Origin: an uncultured Flavobacteriaceae bacterium | GTDB lineage: Bacteria; Bacteroidota; Bacteroidia; Flavobacteriales; Flavobacteriaceae | Length of the DNA: 64,000 nt | Assembly: GCA_947497145.1 (NCBI GenBank) | Contig: CANMFQ010000017.1 | Location: 1-64,000 of the forward strand | Direction of reading: 5' to 3' | Shown here: positions 1-9,611 of the stretch, piece by piece | Numbering within the stretch: position 1 is the first letter of the stretch | Layout of the letters: each line of letters opens with the position of its first letter | Position numbers and translations under genes: made by a program | The notes under the pieces: generated by a model | Told to the model about the DNA's origin: nothing | What the model saw: the letters and a program-made list of their open reading frames with translations, nothing else | Database searches by the model: none

Positions 1-50
1 CATAAGTTATAATTTTGAAAATACAAAACTAAACTCCTATGCCGTTTAAG

Positions 51-581
51 TCAAGATGGAGTTGCTCGGAGGGATACCTCGTTACTTTCTAAATCTTCCT
101 TTGCTTTTAATACAGTTGAAAAAACAAGTTCTCCAATTTCTTTAATAGGTTCGTAGAGTACCGATTCTTCCATGGTTTCATTTTTTATCAGCCCTACGGA
201 TGAATTAACGCGATCAAAGAAAACTAAAAGAGCACCAAGGATAATGGCTACTTTTAGTGTTCCAAAGAGACCACCTGCTATTTTATTTACCAAGCCCAAT
301 AATGCAAAGTCGGCAATTTTAGTCAAAAATCTTCCAGCAAAATGAACTACAATTACAATAACGATAAAAGTAATAATAAAGGCGGTAAGGTTAATATAGC
401 GTTCATCCCATTGCATATGTTCATGCAGGTAGTCTCCTGCGATATATGAAAAATGAATAGCGCCAAAAAGTCCTGCTATTAGGGCAATAAGAGAGGCGAT
501 TTCAACAAAGAGTCCGTTTTTTAACCCTTTGTATAGTCCGTATGCCAGTAATAGCCCCAAAATGATATCTAGAAAACTCAT
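51..581 (-). CDS. cvpA: CvpA family membrane protein
   Basis: This is an inner-membrane protein of the CvpA/colicin V production family. The family is best known for links to membrane homeostasis and, in enterobacteria, to the purF operon; its biochemical role is unsettled. About four hydrophobic segments fill residues 1-120, and the N-terminus (MSFLDIILG..., then GLYKGLKNGLF) is the typical CvpA opening. I chose the ATG at 581 because the longer frame begins with TTG at 599 and adds only six residues before this family-like start. The hydrophilic C-terminal tail (about 50 residues) is predicted to be cytoplasmic. The gene is divergent from the small gene at 770, and the spacer between them carries a structured repeat. 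The family call is firm; the function is not known from sequence. Confidence 0.85.
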   Translation of the reverse strand: MSFLDIILGLLLAYGLYKGLKNGLFVEIASLIALIAGLFGAIHFSYIAGDYLHEHMQWDERYINLTAFIITFIVIVIVVHFAGRFLTKIADFALLGLVNKIAGGLFGTLKVAIILGALLVFFDRVNSSVGLIKNETMEESVLYEPIKEIGELVFSTVLKAKEDLESNEVSLRATPS

Positions 582-642
582 AACAAAATGTTTCAACAAA
601 TATAGAACTTTGATTTGTACCTTTGATCTGCGTTATACCATG

Positions 643-723
643 AACTCGTCTTGACTTGTTGTTTGGAGCCGATAATTATGGCGCAAAGTGCATAATTTGC
701 AGGTAAAAGAAAAAGTCAAGATA
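643..723. repeat. Dispersed structured repeat, copy A
   Basis: This intergenic element has a left arm (643-680) that matches 33 of 38 bases of 55562-55599, and a right arm (683-723) closely matching 55676-55717. Within it, TCTTGACTT at 649-657 is the exact reverse complement of AAGTCAAGA at 713-721, so the copy can fold into one long hairpin. GCAAA...TTTGC and GCC...GGC pairings lie inside. It sits between the divergent cvpA and the 770 gene. It may be a MITE/REP-like unit or a conserved RNA; the type is not established. Confidence 0.6.
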
Positions 724-769
724 TGTTCCATATTAGGTATGTTGTATTTGTACAATTAGAAGAAGTGAT

Positions 770-1126
770 ATGTCAAGAGATGAGCAATTAAAGGAACGGT
801 GGAATGAATTGGTAGAAAGATTATCTGCCCAATTTGCTGATGGCGACCCGCTAGAACTAGATGCTATTATATATTTGGTAGGGGTGCAAGAATTAGGGCA
901 ATACCATAGGAAATATAAAAAAGATGATAAGTTAGATTTAATGCATATTGCTATATGTAGGTTATTGGAGCCTTATGGGTATTATGAGTTTGATTTTTTT
1001 GATGAAGATGGTTGGCCACACTATATCACTAAGGAAGAACTTCCTGCCTTAAAAGCAGGAGAGCAATCTGTACTAATGAAAGAGGCTATTGTGGGCTATT
1101 TCTTAGAAAAAGAATATATTGTTTAA
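770..1126 (+). CDS. Conserved small protein of unknown function
   Basis: This is a 118-residue acidic soluble protein with no signal peptide or membrane segment. Residues 1-40 look helical and charged, and a tyrosine-rich centre (YHRKYKK, EPYGYYEFDFFDEDGW) is followed by a short C-terminal helix. It resembles a small hypothetical family common in Flavobacteriia, but I cannot name a domain. The ATG at 770 is the only plausible start, because the frame is closed shortly upstream by the repeat element. It stands alone, divergent from cvpA and 80 bases ahead of the ABM gene, so co-transcription with that gene is possible. I am confident that it is a gene because of its codon use and composition, but not of any function. 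Confidence 0.7.
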   Translation: MSRDEQLKERWNELVERLSAQFADGDPLELDAIIYLVGVQELGQYHRKYKKDDKLDLMHIAICRLLEPYGYYEFDFFDEDGWPHYITKEELPALKAGEQSVLMKEAIVGYFLEKEYIV

Positions 1127-1205
1127 TCGTATGGTAATAGCTGTGGGTTTGATTTTTGTCGATATACCTCGTCTCCTTTTAGTTTACTTAAAGTAATTAT
1201 ATACC

Positions 1206-1535
1206 ATGACTGATTTTAAGCCTTATTACGCCGTTATATTTTCTTCAATACGTACTAATGATAATCAGCAGGGGTATATGGAAATGGCGCAGCAAATGCA
1301 AGATTTGGCGAAAAAACAACCGGGTTATTTAGGGATGGAAAGCGCTCGCGAACAAATAGGGATTACTGTTAGTTATTGGGAAAGCTTAAAAGCTATTGCA
1401 GATTGGAAAGCAAACACCGATCATTTTTTTGCACAACAAAAAGGAATTAAAGATTGGTATGCATCGTATACCGTTAGAATTTGTTTGGTAGAGCGAGAGT
1501 ATGATTTTAATGCCTTATCTACAGAAGAAACATAA
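1206..1535 (+). CDS. Antibiotic biosynthesis monooxygenase (ABM) domain protein
   Basis: This 109-residue protein has the size and pattern of a single ABM / dimeric alpha-beta barrel domain. It has an N-terminal strand (YYAVIFSSIR), a helix with MAQQMQDLAKKQPGYLGMESAR, then the strand IGITVSYWESLKAIADWK, which is the usual ABM signature of YW(E)S followed by a W-K helix. The C-terminal strand is YTVRICLVERE. Members range from cofactor-free oxygenases and heme-degrading enzymes to proteins of unknown role; the substrate cannot be read here. Cytosolic, no signal peptide. It precedes pbpC by 142 bases on the same strand, which is probably coincidental. Confidence 0.8.
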   Translation: MTDFKPYYAVIFSSIRTNDNQQGYMEMAQQMQDLAKKQPGYLGMESAREQIGITVSYWESLKAIADWKANTDHFFAQQKGIKDWYASYTVRICLVEREYDFNALSTEET

Positions 1536-1677
1536 GCAAAGAGGTTTTTGTCATAAGCTATTTATACTATAAAATGTATGGTTTTGAGTAGATGTTTTTT
1601 TGAAATTATAGCGTTATGATGTACGTATTATTTAAGAGTGTATAAGAAGTAAGAAAGTGTTAATTTAGCGTATTACA

Positions 1678-4080
1678 TTGCACATCAATAAACAAACATT
1701 ACAGGCGAGGTTTACAGGTCAACTGATTTTGAGAATAAAGAAGTTGTTTGGCTTGTTTAAAAAGCATCCTAAAAAGTTAATCGTTCTTACCGCAGTATGT
1801 ATTGCTTATTATTTTTGTCTTCCTGAAGAACTTTTTAATTCACCCACGTCTACGGTTGTTGAAAGTCGTCAAGGAACTTTGTTAGGTGCAAAAATTGCCG
1901 ATGATGGTCAATGGCGCTTTCCGGTGATTGATAGTGTTCCTTATAAATTTAAAACCTGCTTGTTAGCATTTGAAGACTCCTATTTTTATGATCATTTTGG
2001 TTTTAACCCAGTTGCTATAACAAAAGCTGTTGGGGCAAATATAACGGCCGGAAAAATTGTTCGTGGTGGTAGTACCATAACACAACAACTTATACGTTTA
2101 TCTCGTAACGGAAAAAAACGTTCTTATGTAGAGAAGTTTATTGAGCTTGTTTTGGCGACGCGATTAGAGTTTCGCAAATCAAAGGAAGAAATTTTGAAAT
2201 TATACGCAAGTCATGCGCCCTACGGAGGTAATGTTGTGGGTTTAGATGTGGCTGCGTGGCGTTATTTTGGTTTACAACCACATCAATTATCTTGGGCAGA
2301 AGCGGCAACTTTGGCCGTTTTACCTAATGCGCCAAGCTTAATATATCCAGGAAAGAATCAGAAAAAGTTATTAGATAAAAGGAATCGATTGCTAAAAAAG
2401 TTACGAGCTGAAAACCATATTGATAGTATTACATGTGCATTGGCTTTGTTAGAAGAGTTGCCTCAAAAACCATATCCTTTGCCCGATATAGCTACGCATT
2501 TTGTGCATTATGTTTCAAAAAAGAACAAGGGTAAGCGTACGCAAAGTACTATCGATGAAAATTTACAGGGTAATGTAAATGCAATTCTTGAAAAACATCA
2601 TCAACGTTTGCTTCAAAATGAAGTGCATAACGCAGCAGTTTTTGTTTTAGATGTTCGTACTCGTGAAGTTCTAAGTTATGTAGGTAATACTAAAACAGAT
2701 AACATTCATCAAAAGGATGTTGATATGGTTCAGGCTAATCGTAGTACAGGCAGTACGTTAAAGCCTTTGTTGTATGCAGCCATGCTTGATGCGGGTGAAT
2801 TGCTTCCTGATATGCTGGTGCCTGATGTGCCTACTCAAATCGCAGGGTACACGCCAAAGAATTTTAATGAAAATTATAGCGGTGCTGTAGCCGCAAAAGA
2901 AGCATTGGCAAGATCATTAAATATTCCTGCCGTACGTTTATTACAATCATACGGTTTACAAAAATTTAGAGACCAATTAGAGGTTTTTAAATTAGATGGG
3001 TTGAAAAAGCCTGCAGATCATTATGGACTTACATTGATTCTTGGCGGTGCTGAAGCCAGTCTATGGGATTTATGTAAAACGTATGCAAATTTAGCTGCTA
3101 CTTTAAGTAATTTTAATAAAACTTCTAGTGAATATAATAGTTTAGAATTTAGAGCTCCGATAATTGAAACCAACCAGGTGGTTGGTTTTGGAAAAAAATC
3201 TACTGAAAAGACAGTGTTTGATGCTGCTAGTATTTACCTCACTTTTGAGGCTATGAAAGCAGTAAACAGGCCTGTTGAGGATGAATCATGGCAGTTCTTC
3301 GATAGTAGCAAAGAAATTGCTTGGAAAACCGGTACTAGTTTTGGTAATAAAGATGCTTGGGCTATTGGAGTCACAACCGACTATGTGGTTGGTGTATGGG
3401 TTGGTAATGCGGATGGTGAAGGTCGCCCAAACGTAACGGGATTAAATGTTGCTGCACCCATTTTATTTGACGTATTTGATGTGCTTCCAAAAAGTGATTG
3501 GTTTCAAAAACCATTTGATGCATTTATTGAAATTGAAATTTGTGCATTAAGTGGTCATTTAGCAACAGATAGCTGCCCAAAAAAAACGATAACAATTCCT
3601 AATAAAAATAACTATGTAAAAGCTTGTCCTTATCATAAACTGGTACATTTAGATAGTGCAAGACAATTTCAAGTAAATTCTTCATGTGTTGATGTGTCAA
3701 CAACAATAACAGAATCGTGGTTTTCCTTACCTCCTTTAATGGAATTTTATTATAAGAAAACACATCCCGTATATAAATCCTTACCTCCTTTTAGAAGCGA
3801 CTGTATCATGACAAATACTCCTCCCATGGCATTTATATATCCAAAAATGGGAAGCCGTATAGTCTTGACGAAAAATTTTGATGGAAATAAAAATGAATTA
3901 GTCCTGAAGTTAGCACACACAAAACCTGAGACAACGGTATATTGGTATGTTGATGATGATTATGTTGCCCAAACTAAAAACTTTCATGAAATTGGCATTT
4001 TGCCCAAGACCGGAAACCACAAAATTACGGTTTTAGATGCCCTTGGAAATGAAGTAATTGTTACTATTTCGGTTGAGTAA
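1678..4080 (+). CDS. pbpC: Penicillin-binding protein 1C (transglycosylase/transpeptidase)
   Basis: This is a bifunctional peptidoglycan synthase anchored in the inner membrane. A signal anchor lies near residues 33-48. The GT51 glycosyltransferase domain follows (about 60-240; EDSYFYDHFGFNP, then RGGSTITQQLIRLSR, with the catalytic Glu in the FEDSYF motif). The transpeptidase domain runs from about 310 to 600, with SXXK in RSTGSTLKPLLYAA, SLN in ARSLNIPAVR and KTGTS in AWKTGTSFGNKD. The C-terminal 130 residues form a PBP1C-type beta domain. The start is TTG at 1678; no ATG lies before the membrane segment, so TTG is accepted with moderate confidence. PBP1C is often next to an alpha-2-macroglobulin gene; none is seen here. 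Confidence 0.92.
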   Translation: MHINKQTLQARFTGQLILRIKKLFGLFKKHPKKLIVLTAVCIAYYFCLPEELFNSPTSTVVESRQGTLLGAKIADDGQWRFPVIDSVPYKFKTCLLAFEDSYFYDHFGFNPVAITKAVGANITAGKIVRGGSTITQQLIRLSRNGKKRSYVEKFIELVLATRLEFRKSKEEILKLYASHAPYGGNVVGLDVAAWRYFGLQPHQLSWAEAATLAVLPNAPSLIYPGKNQKKLLDKRNRLLKKLRAENHIDSITCALALLEELPQKPYPLPDIATHFVHYVSKKNKGKRTQSTIDENLQGNVNAILEKHHQRLLQNEVHNAAVFVLDVRTREVLSYVGNTKTDNIHQKDVDMVQANRSTGSTLKPLLYAAMLDAGELLPDMLVPDVPTQIAGYTPKNFNENYSGAVAAKEALARSLNIPAVRLLQSYGLQKFRDQLEVFKLDGLKKPADHYGLTLILGGAEASLWDLCKTYANLAATLSNFNKTSSEYNSLEFRAPIIETNQVVGFGKKSTEKTVFDAASIYLTFEAMKAVNRPVEDESWQFFDSSKEIAWKTGTSFGNKDAWAIGVTTDYVVGVWVGNADGEGRPNVTGLNVAAPILFDVFDVLPKSDWFQKPFDAFIEIEICALSGHLATDSCPKKTITIPNKNNYVKACPYHKLVHLDSARQFQVNSSCVDVSTTITESWFSLPPLMEFYYKKTHPVYKSLPPFRSDCIMTNTPPMAFIYPKMGSRIVLTKNFDGNKNELVLKLAHTKPETTVYWYVDDDYVAQTKNFHEIGILPKTGNHKITVLDALGNEVIVTISVE

Positions 4081-4187
4081 GTATTGGGGTTTTGCGCATC
4101 CGTTAGAAACGCTTATATTTATGCGATACCATTTTAAAATTCGGTAATTTTAGATTGTTTTTTACACTTATAAAGGAAAAAAAAGAC

Positions 4188-4220
4188 ATGAAAACCGGAG
4201 GTTTTAAAATGGCCGAGTAA
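4188..4220 (+). other. Possible 10-codon leader ORF with small hairpin ahead of glpK
   Basis: An ATG at 4188 opens a 10-residue frame (MKTGGFKMAE) ending at 4220, 36 bases before the first ATG of glpK. It contains the short inverted repeat AAAACC-GGA-GGTTTT at 4191-4205. This may be a leader peptide or chance; a frame this short carries little weight on its own. Confidence 0.2.
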
Positions 4221-4277
4221 CTATTTCAATCATGCTGCCAATCATAAGTTCTTAAAATGCAGCCTAAATTTTCATAC

Positions 4278-5768
4278 ATGCAAAAGTCGTATATCATTTC
4301 ATTAGATCAAGGTACTACTAGCTCCCGTGCGTTATTGGTAGATCAACAAGGAAACATTCAAGGAATGGTTCAAAAGGAGTTCAAGCAAATTTTTCCAAAA
4401 TCAGGTTGGGTAGAGCATGATCCAAAAGAGATTCTAGAATCACAAATGAGTGTTTTAAATCAGTTGCTGAAAGAACAACAGGTAAATGCCGCGGATGTTA
4501 AGGCTATAGGGATAACGAATCAGCGAGAAACGGCTATTGTTTGGGATAAAAACACGGGCGAACCGGTATATAATGCCATTGTTTGGCAAGATAAACGTAC
4601 GGCTGATATTTGTGAAAACATGACTAAAAACGGCCTCACGGAACATGTGCGTAAAACCACAGGTCTTGTTATTGATTCTTATTTCTCAGGTACTAAAATA
4701 AAATGGATTCTTGACAATGTGCCAGGAGCACAAGAAAGAGCAGCACAGGGTGATCTTTTAATGGGCACAGTTGATACGTGGTTGGTGTGGAATATGACCA
4801 ATAGAGCCCATCATGTAACGGATTATACCAATGCATCACGTACCCTTATTTATGATATTGTAAACTTAAAATGGGATGATAAGTTGCTCGAATTTTTGAG
4901 TATTCCAAAAAGTATGTTGCCCGAGGTAAAACCATCGGCCTATCATTTTGGTGATTATGAAATAGATGGAGTGAAAATTCCTATTGCTGGAATTGCTGGC
5001 GATCAGCAGGCTGCTTTGTTTGGGCAGGCTTGTTTCAAAAAAGGCACAGCAAAAAACACCTATGGTACGGGCTGTTTTATGCTTATGAACACGGGTGAAA
5101 AACCGCAATTTTCTAAAAACGGATTGTTAACCACTATTGGTTATGGTTTAAATGGTGAGGTAAATTATGCGCTTGAGGGCAGTATTTTTATTGCTGGTGC
5201 CGCTGTACAATGGCTGCGCGATGGCCTTGAATTGATAAAAGATGCTAAAGAAACAGAGGCTTTAGCCGATTCTGTTTCTGGTGAAAATCCAGTTTATGTG
5301 GTGCCTGCGTTTGCCGGTCTTGGTGCGCCGTATTGGGATATGTATGCCCGAGGCGCTGTTTTTGGGTTGACGCGCGATACCGGAAAAGCCCACCTTGCAA
5401 AGGCGACCCTAGAATCATTGGCCTATCAAACCAAAGATATTTTAAAAGCAATGGAAGATGATTCTGGAATACAATTGCAAAATTTACGAGTTGACGGTGG
5501 CGCATGTGCTAACAATCACTTAATGCAGTTTCAGGCCGATATTCTTGATACAGAAGTACATCGTCCTGAAGTGATAGAATCTACGGCTATGGGTGCTGCT
5601 TTTTTAGCAGGTATTCAAGTAGGTTTGTGGCAACAAGAGGATATTGATCAAACCCGCCCTATGAACCGTGTTTTTAAACCAACTTTTGATAGGGTAAAAA
5701 GAAAACGACTTTATGGTAAATGGCAAAAAGCTGTGGAACGTACCAAAGGTTGGGAAGATCAAGAATAA
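4278..5768 (+). CDS. glpK: Glycerol kinase
   Basis: GlpK phosphorylates glycerol to sn-glycerol-3-phosphate with ATP. The FGGY-kinase N-terminal motif is plain ([14 protein letters not shown]), as are the glycerol-contact stretch [23 protein letters not shown], the [13 protein letters not shown] block and the C-terminal [16 protein letters not shown]. The ATG at 4257 is in frame, but the ATG at 4278 puts [12 protein letters not shown] at the usual GlpK N-terminus, so I prefer 4278 (496 aa, normal length). It is followed by glpD in the same direction (94-base gap), then gpsA convergent, giving a compact glycerol-3-phosphate module. No glycerol facilitator gene (glpF) is visible in the window. 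Confidence 0.96.
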   Translation: MQKSYIISLDQGTTSSRALLVDQQGNIQGMVQKEFKQIFPKSGWVEHDPKEILESQMSVLNQLLKEQQVNAADVKAIGITNQRETAIVWDKNTGEPVYNAIVWQDKRTADICENMTKNGLTEHVRKTTGLVIDSYFSGTKIKWILDNVPGAQERAAQGDLLMGTVDTWLVWNMTNRAHHVTDYTNASRTLIYDIVNLKWDDKLLEFLSIPKSMLPEVKPSAYHFGDYEIDGVKIPIAGIAGDQQAALFGQACFKKGTAKNTYGTGCFMLMNTGEKPQFSKNGLLTTIGYGLNGEVNYALEGSIFIAGAAVQWLRDGLELIKDAKETEALADSVSGENPVYVVPAFAGLGAPYWDMYARGAVFGLTRDTGKAHLAKATLESLAYQTKDILKAMEDDSGIQLQNLRVDGGACANNHLMQFQADILDTEVHRPEVIESTAMGAAFLAGIQVGLWQQEDIDQTRPMNRVFKPTFDRVKRKRLYGKWQKAVERTKGWEDQE

Positions 5769-5862
5769 TAGTTTTAGATCTAGTTTAAAATATAAAAAAA
5801 TAAGTTTTTGATAGCAAGGGGTATAAGCAACTTGCTAAGACCATAAACATAATAATAGTATT

Positions 5863-7530
5863 GTGAAGCAGATAAGATTCTCAAATTTAGATAGAGTAAA
5901 AACCATAGAAAAATTACAAAAAGAAACATTTGATTTGGTGGTTATTGGTGGAGGAATTACCGGTGGAGGTATTGCCTTAGATGCAGCTTCGCGGGGCTTA
6001 AAAGTAGCGTTGGTTGAAAAAAATGATTTTGCTTCGGGCACGAGTAGTAAATCTACCAAGTTAGTTCATGGCGGACTTCGGTATTTGAAACAGTTTGATT
6101 TTTGGCTGGTGAAAGAGGTGGGGTCTGAACGCGCCATTGTGCATAAAATGGCACCGCATTTGGTATTGCCTGAAAAAATGTTACTTCCCTTGATAGAAAA
6201 TGGTTCTTATGGTAAATGGTTAACATCTATAGGCTTAAAAGTATATGATATTTTGGCGCAGGTAACAGGCGATGATAAGCGACAAATGCTTGAAAAAAAG
6301 GAAGCCCTTAAATTAGAGCCTCTATTGCCCAAAAAAATATTAAAAGGTGCAGGCTATTACGCAGAATATCGTACTGATGATGCACGGTTGACTATTGAAA
6401 ACATAAAAACGAGTTTGCAATTTGGTACACAGGCTTTAAATTATGCTACTGTAAATGGTTTTACGTATACTGATGAAAAAATTTCGGGAGTAAAAGTGAG
6501 TGATAGTATTGATGGAAAAGAATTTACTATTAATACAAAATATGTCATCAGTGCAGCAGGGCCGTGGGTTGATGAGCTAAGAACTTTGAATAATTCTAAA
6601 AAAGGAAAACGTTTGCATTTGACCAAAGGAGTGCATTTGGTGTTTCCTAAAGAAAAATTACCCGTAAAACAGTCCGTCTACTTTGATATTCCAGATGGGC
6701 GAATGATGTTTGCTATCCCCAGAGGAAAAGTAACTTATGTAGGTACTACCGATACCAATTTTAATTTAGACAAAGATCATGTGCGTACAGATTTGGCAGA
6801 TGCTATTTACTTGCTTTCTGCTGTAAATAATATGTTTCCAAAAATTAATTTAGAGATGGAAGATATTGTTTCTTCTTGGGCTGGTTTGCGTCCGCTAATT
6901 CATGAAGAAGGAAAATCTGCTTCTGAACTTTCGCGTAAAGATGAGATTTTTACCTCAGAAACAGGTTTAATTAGCATTGCAGGAGGCAAATTAACAGGCT
7001 ATCGTAAAATGGCAGAACGTGTGGTAGATCGTATTGCCAAAAAAATGGAGGAAGAAGAAAATACAAAATTAAAAGAATGCTATACCGATAAAATAGCGCT
7101 ATGTGGAAATGTAGGTTTTAAAAAAGCAAAACATGTAACAAAGTATATCGCAGAGGTCTACAATAAAATTAAAGCAGATGGTTTTACCGAGCACGATGCG
7201 TGGTTTTTAGTCACCAACTACGGGAAGCAAACAGAAACCATTTTGGAGACGTATGCAAAACTTAACGATGTTGATACGTATGTGCGTATGGCAAAAGCCG
7301 AATTACAATTTGGTATTGATTATGAAATGGTACAAACCCCAATGGATTTTTTCATTCGTAGAACAGGACGTTTATATTTTGATATTGATAGTGTTCGTAA
7401 TTTGATGGATCCTATTTTAGAAGCTTTTAAAAATACTTATGGTGCTGATGATGCCCAAATTGCCAACTGGAGAGAAACCTTGAATAAGCAGCTAGATGAA
7501 CATTCAAATTTCTCTATGGATCGTTTGTGA
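5863..7530 (+). CDS. glpD: Glycerol-3-phosphate dehydrogenase, FAD-dependent (aerobic type)
   Basis: GlpD oxidises glycerol-3-phosphate to dihydroxyacetone phosphate and feeds electrons to quinone at the inner membrane. The N-terminal FAD Rossmann motif is clear (DLVVIGGGITGGGIALDAASRG, about residues 24-45), followed by the family block GTSSKSTKLVHGGLRYL. The PRGKVTYVGTTDT and SSWAGLRPL motifs lie centrally, and the DAO_C domain forms the last 130 residues. The start codon is GTG at 5863; no ATG lies close by. It lies downstream of glpK and is probably co-transcribed, and it converges on gpsA, which makes the same metabolite in the opposite sense. Confidence 0.95.
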   Translation: MKQIRFSNLDRVKTIEKLQKETFDLVVIGGGITGGGIALDAASRGLKVALVEKNDFASGTSSKSTKLVHGGLRYLKQFDFWLVKEVGSERAIVHKMAPHLVLPEKMLLPLIENGSYGKWLTSIGLKVYDILAQVTGDDKRQMLEKKEALKLEPLLPKKILKGAGYYAEYRTDDARLTIENIKTSLQFGTQALNYATVNGFTYTDEKISGVKVSDSIDGKEFTINTKYVISAAGPWVDELRTLNNSKKGKRLHLTKGVHLVFPKEKLPVKQSVYFDIPDGRMMFAIPRGKVTYVGTTDTNFNLDKDHVRTDLADAIYLLSAVNNMFPKINLEMEDIVSSWAGLRPLIHEEGKSASELSRKDEIFTSETGLISIAGGKLTGYRKMAERVVDRIAKKMEEEENTKLKECYTDKIALCGNVGFKKAKHVTKYIAEVYNKIKADGFTEHDAWFLVTNYGKQTETILETYAKLNDVDTYVRMAKAELQFGIDYEMVQTPMDFFIRRTGRLYFDIDSVRNLMDPILEAFKNTYGADDAQIANWRETLNKQLDEHSNFSMDRL

Positions 7531-7565
7531 TGTCAACTAATAGGTTAATGCTGTAGGCGTATCAA

Positions 7566-8567
7566 TCAATCTAACTTATTTGTTAGTTCTTTAAACACTT
7601 TTTTAGCATTTTTACCCTCGTATAAGGTGTGATAAACAGCATCTATTATGGGGGTTGCTACTTTTTTTGTGAATTTAGATTTTTGTTCATAAGCACTTTT
7701 GGCAGCATAGTAGCCTTCAGCTATCATTTTCATTTCCATTTGAGCACTTTTAACAGAATAACCTTTTCCAATCATATTACCAAACATGCGATTACGGCTA
7801 AAAGTAGAATATCCAGTAACTAATAAATCACCCAAATAGGCCGAATTATTGATGTTACGTTTCATTTTATGTACGCATTTGATATACCGTTTCATCTCGC
7901 GAATGGCATTGCTCATTAATACGCTTTGAAAATTATCACCGTATCCCAAGCCGTGATAAACGCCAGCGGCTAAGGCATAGATGTTTTTGAGCATAGCAGC
8001 ATATTCGGTACCTATAATATCATCTGATATTTTAGTTTTAATATAGCTACAGCTTAAATTATCAGCAACCAGTTTAGCCTTCTGTTGGTCGGCAGAAGCA
8101 ATAGTTAAGTAAGATAATCGTTCTAGCGCAACTTCTTCTGCATGGCAGGGACCTGTGATTACGCCAATATTTTCAAAAGAAACATGGTGTTTTTCATGAA
8201 AATGCTCTCCAACAATTAAGCCGGTTTCGGGTACAATTCCTTTTATTGCTGAAAAGATGATCTTGTCTTTTAGTGAGACGGTAATCTTTTGTAATTCGGT
8301 TTCTAAAAAAGCAGAAGGAATAGCAAAAATAAGCACATCGGCAGTAGCAACAATAGCATTAATTTCATCAGAAAGATGCAATTGTTCTGTATTAAAGGCA
8401 ACCGAAGTTAAATAGTTAGGATTGTGTTTCTCCTCCTTAATATAGGCAACCGCGTCTGAATTACGCATGTACCAGCCTATTTTATCTTGGTTTTCGGTTA
8501 ACATCTTTACAATAGCAGTTGCCCAACTACCACCACCCAATACGGCAAATCTTATCTTCTCAGTCAT
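7566..8567 (-). CDS. gpsA: Glycerol-3-phosphate dehydrogenase [NAD(P)+]
   Basis: GpsA reduces dihydroxyacetone phosphate to sn-glycerol-3-phosphate for phospholipid synthesis. The N-terminal nucleotide-binding motif is FAVLGGGSWATAIVKML. IFAIPSAFLE and the KGIVPETG/GPCHAEEVA region follow, with the catalytic Lys in the AAMLKNIYALAAG helix. A GNMIGKGYS motif and a C-terminal helical domain complete it. I chose the ATG at 8567 (333 aa), since the frame upstream to 8597 adds ten residues that do not fit the family N-terminus. It converges with glpD across a 35-base gap with no obvious terminator hairpin. Confidence 0.95.
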   Translation of the reverse strand: MTEKIRFAVLGGGSWATAIVKMLTENQDKIGWYMRNSDAVAYIKEEKHNPNYLTSVAFNTEQLHLSDEINAIVATADVLIFAIPSAFLETELQKITVSLKDKIIFSAIKGIVPETGLIVGEHFHEKHHVSFENIGVITGPCHAEEVALERLSYLTIASADQQKAKLVADNLSCSYIKTKISDDIIGTEYAAMLKNIYALAAGVYHGLGYGDNFQSVLMSNAIREMKRYIKCVHKMKRNINNSAYLGDLLVTGYSTFSRNRMFGNMIGKGYSVKSAQMEMKMIAEGYYAAKSAYEQKSKFTKKVATPIIDAVYHTLYEGKNAKKVFKELTNKLD

Positions 8568-8692
8568 TATGTTACTTTGAACTGCAAAATTAAACAATTA
8601 AAAATCCTAAACCTAAAATCCTGAAAAACAGCATTTTAAATATATTGGCACGGCATTTGTTTTACCTGTATTGAATTTAAAATGTGGCTATT

Positions 8693-9604
8693 ATGAAAAT
8701 TAAACTACACTTCACTATATTATTTTTAGGAATACTCATGACATCGTGTTATGTACCACCTATTGTAGAAGATGGGTTTATTGAAGAACCCATTTTCAAT
8801 ACTGATCAGGTATTGCAATCCTATGATTTGTGGTATGTAGATATTAACGCTACAAGGGGAAATGGTGAAGTACCATTTTTACAGCGGGCGTTTACAATAT
8901 CTTTTAATCGTGGTGTTGTGTACGCTAACAACAACATTGTTGGCATAGGTAAAACAGGAAACGGATTTGGTATTGATGTGGGGGCATATGGCACCTTAGA
9001 TGGAACAGTTGAAATTAATCATGATATAGACGGACGTTGGCTGCTTGATGTTTTAGCCGTTAATAATAACACCATAGAATTAAGAGACCCTCGCTCTGGT
9101 ACTTCTTATTTTTTAAATGGATATCACACAGGCAATTTTGATTATGACATGGTTTTTTATGACAATATCAATTACTTTTTACAAGAATACGTTGCTTGGG
9201 AAAAAACCTTTACCAGTGAAATGGGCGCTTTAAATGATTTTGATAATGAAAATTTCTTGCAGTTTAACCCCACGTTTTTTAGATCTTCTATTGATGCTAG
9301 TGGTACATCAATAGGTAATGTGCGGTGGGATTTTGAAGGAGATTATCAGGTGTATGACATAGAAAACGATGAAACGCTTAAAACTTTAACGCTTGCTTAT
9401 GACGGTATGGGCAATGATTATTTTGAGTTGTACGTTATTAATGATAGTACAATAGAACTGTACCATCCGGCTAGTAAAACAGTATATGAATTTAAAGGTA
9501 GGGGATATCAGCAGTTTTTAAAATCGGGTAAAACTGGTCAAGGGAAAAAGAGAGTAAAAACAGTGAACCCTACTATGAATGTAAAACGAAGTAGAATACG
9601 ATAA
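8693..9604 (+). CDS. Flavobacterial lipoprotein of unknown function
   Basis: This is a secreted lipoprotein of about 303 residues. The signal peptide (KIKLHFTILFLGIL) ends in a lipobox MTSC. The mature part is rich in Asp, Asn, Tyr and Phe. It seems to contain two related halves that each close with a strand of the type NNTIELRDPRSGTSYFLNG / DSTIELYHPASKTVYEFKG, which suggests an internal duplication. Similar flavobacterial lipoproteins exist, some carrying misleading enzyme names; nothing here supports an enzymatic role. A GTG at 8684 is in frame, but the ATG at 8693 is the better start. The conserved element at 9612-9720, which ends in a terminator, follows the stop. Confidence 0.75.
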   Translation: MKIKLHFTILFLGILMTSCYVPPIVEDGFIEEPIFNTDQVLQSYDLWYVDINATRGNGEVPFLQRAFTISFNRGVVYANNNIVGIGKTGNGFGIDVGAYGTLDGTVEINHDIDGRWLLDVLAVNNNTIELRDPRSGTSYFLNGYHTGNFDYDMVFYDNINYFLQEYVAWEKTFTSEMGALNDFDNENFLQFNPTFFRSSIDASGTSIGNVRWDFEGDYQVYDIENDETLKTLTLAYDGMGNDYFELYVINDSTIELYHPASKTVYEFKGRGYQQFLKSGKTGQGKKRVKTVNPTMNVKRSRIR

Positions 9605-9611
9605 TACAAAT

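Noticed and set aside
4455-5505. Several minus-strand frames inside glpK
   Set aside because: Shadows of the kinase gene; none has a plausible product.
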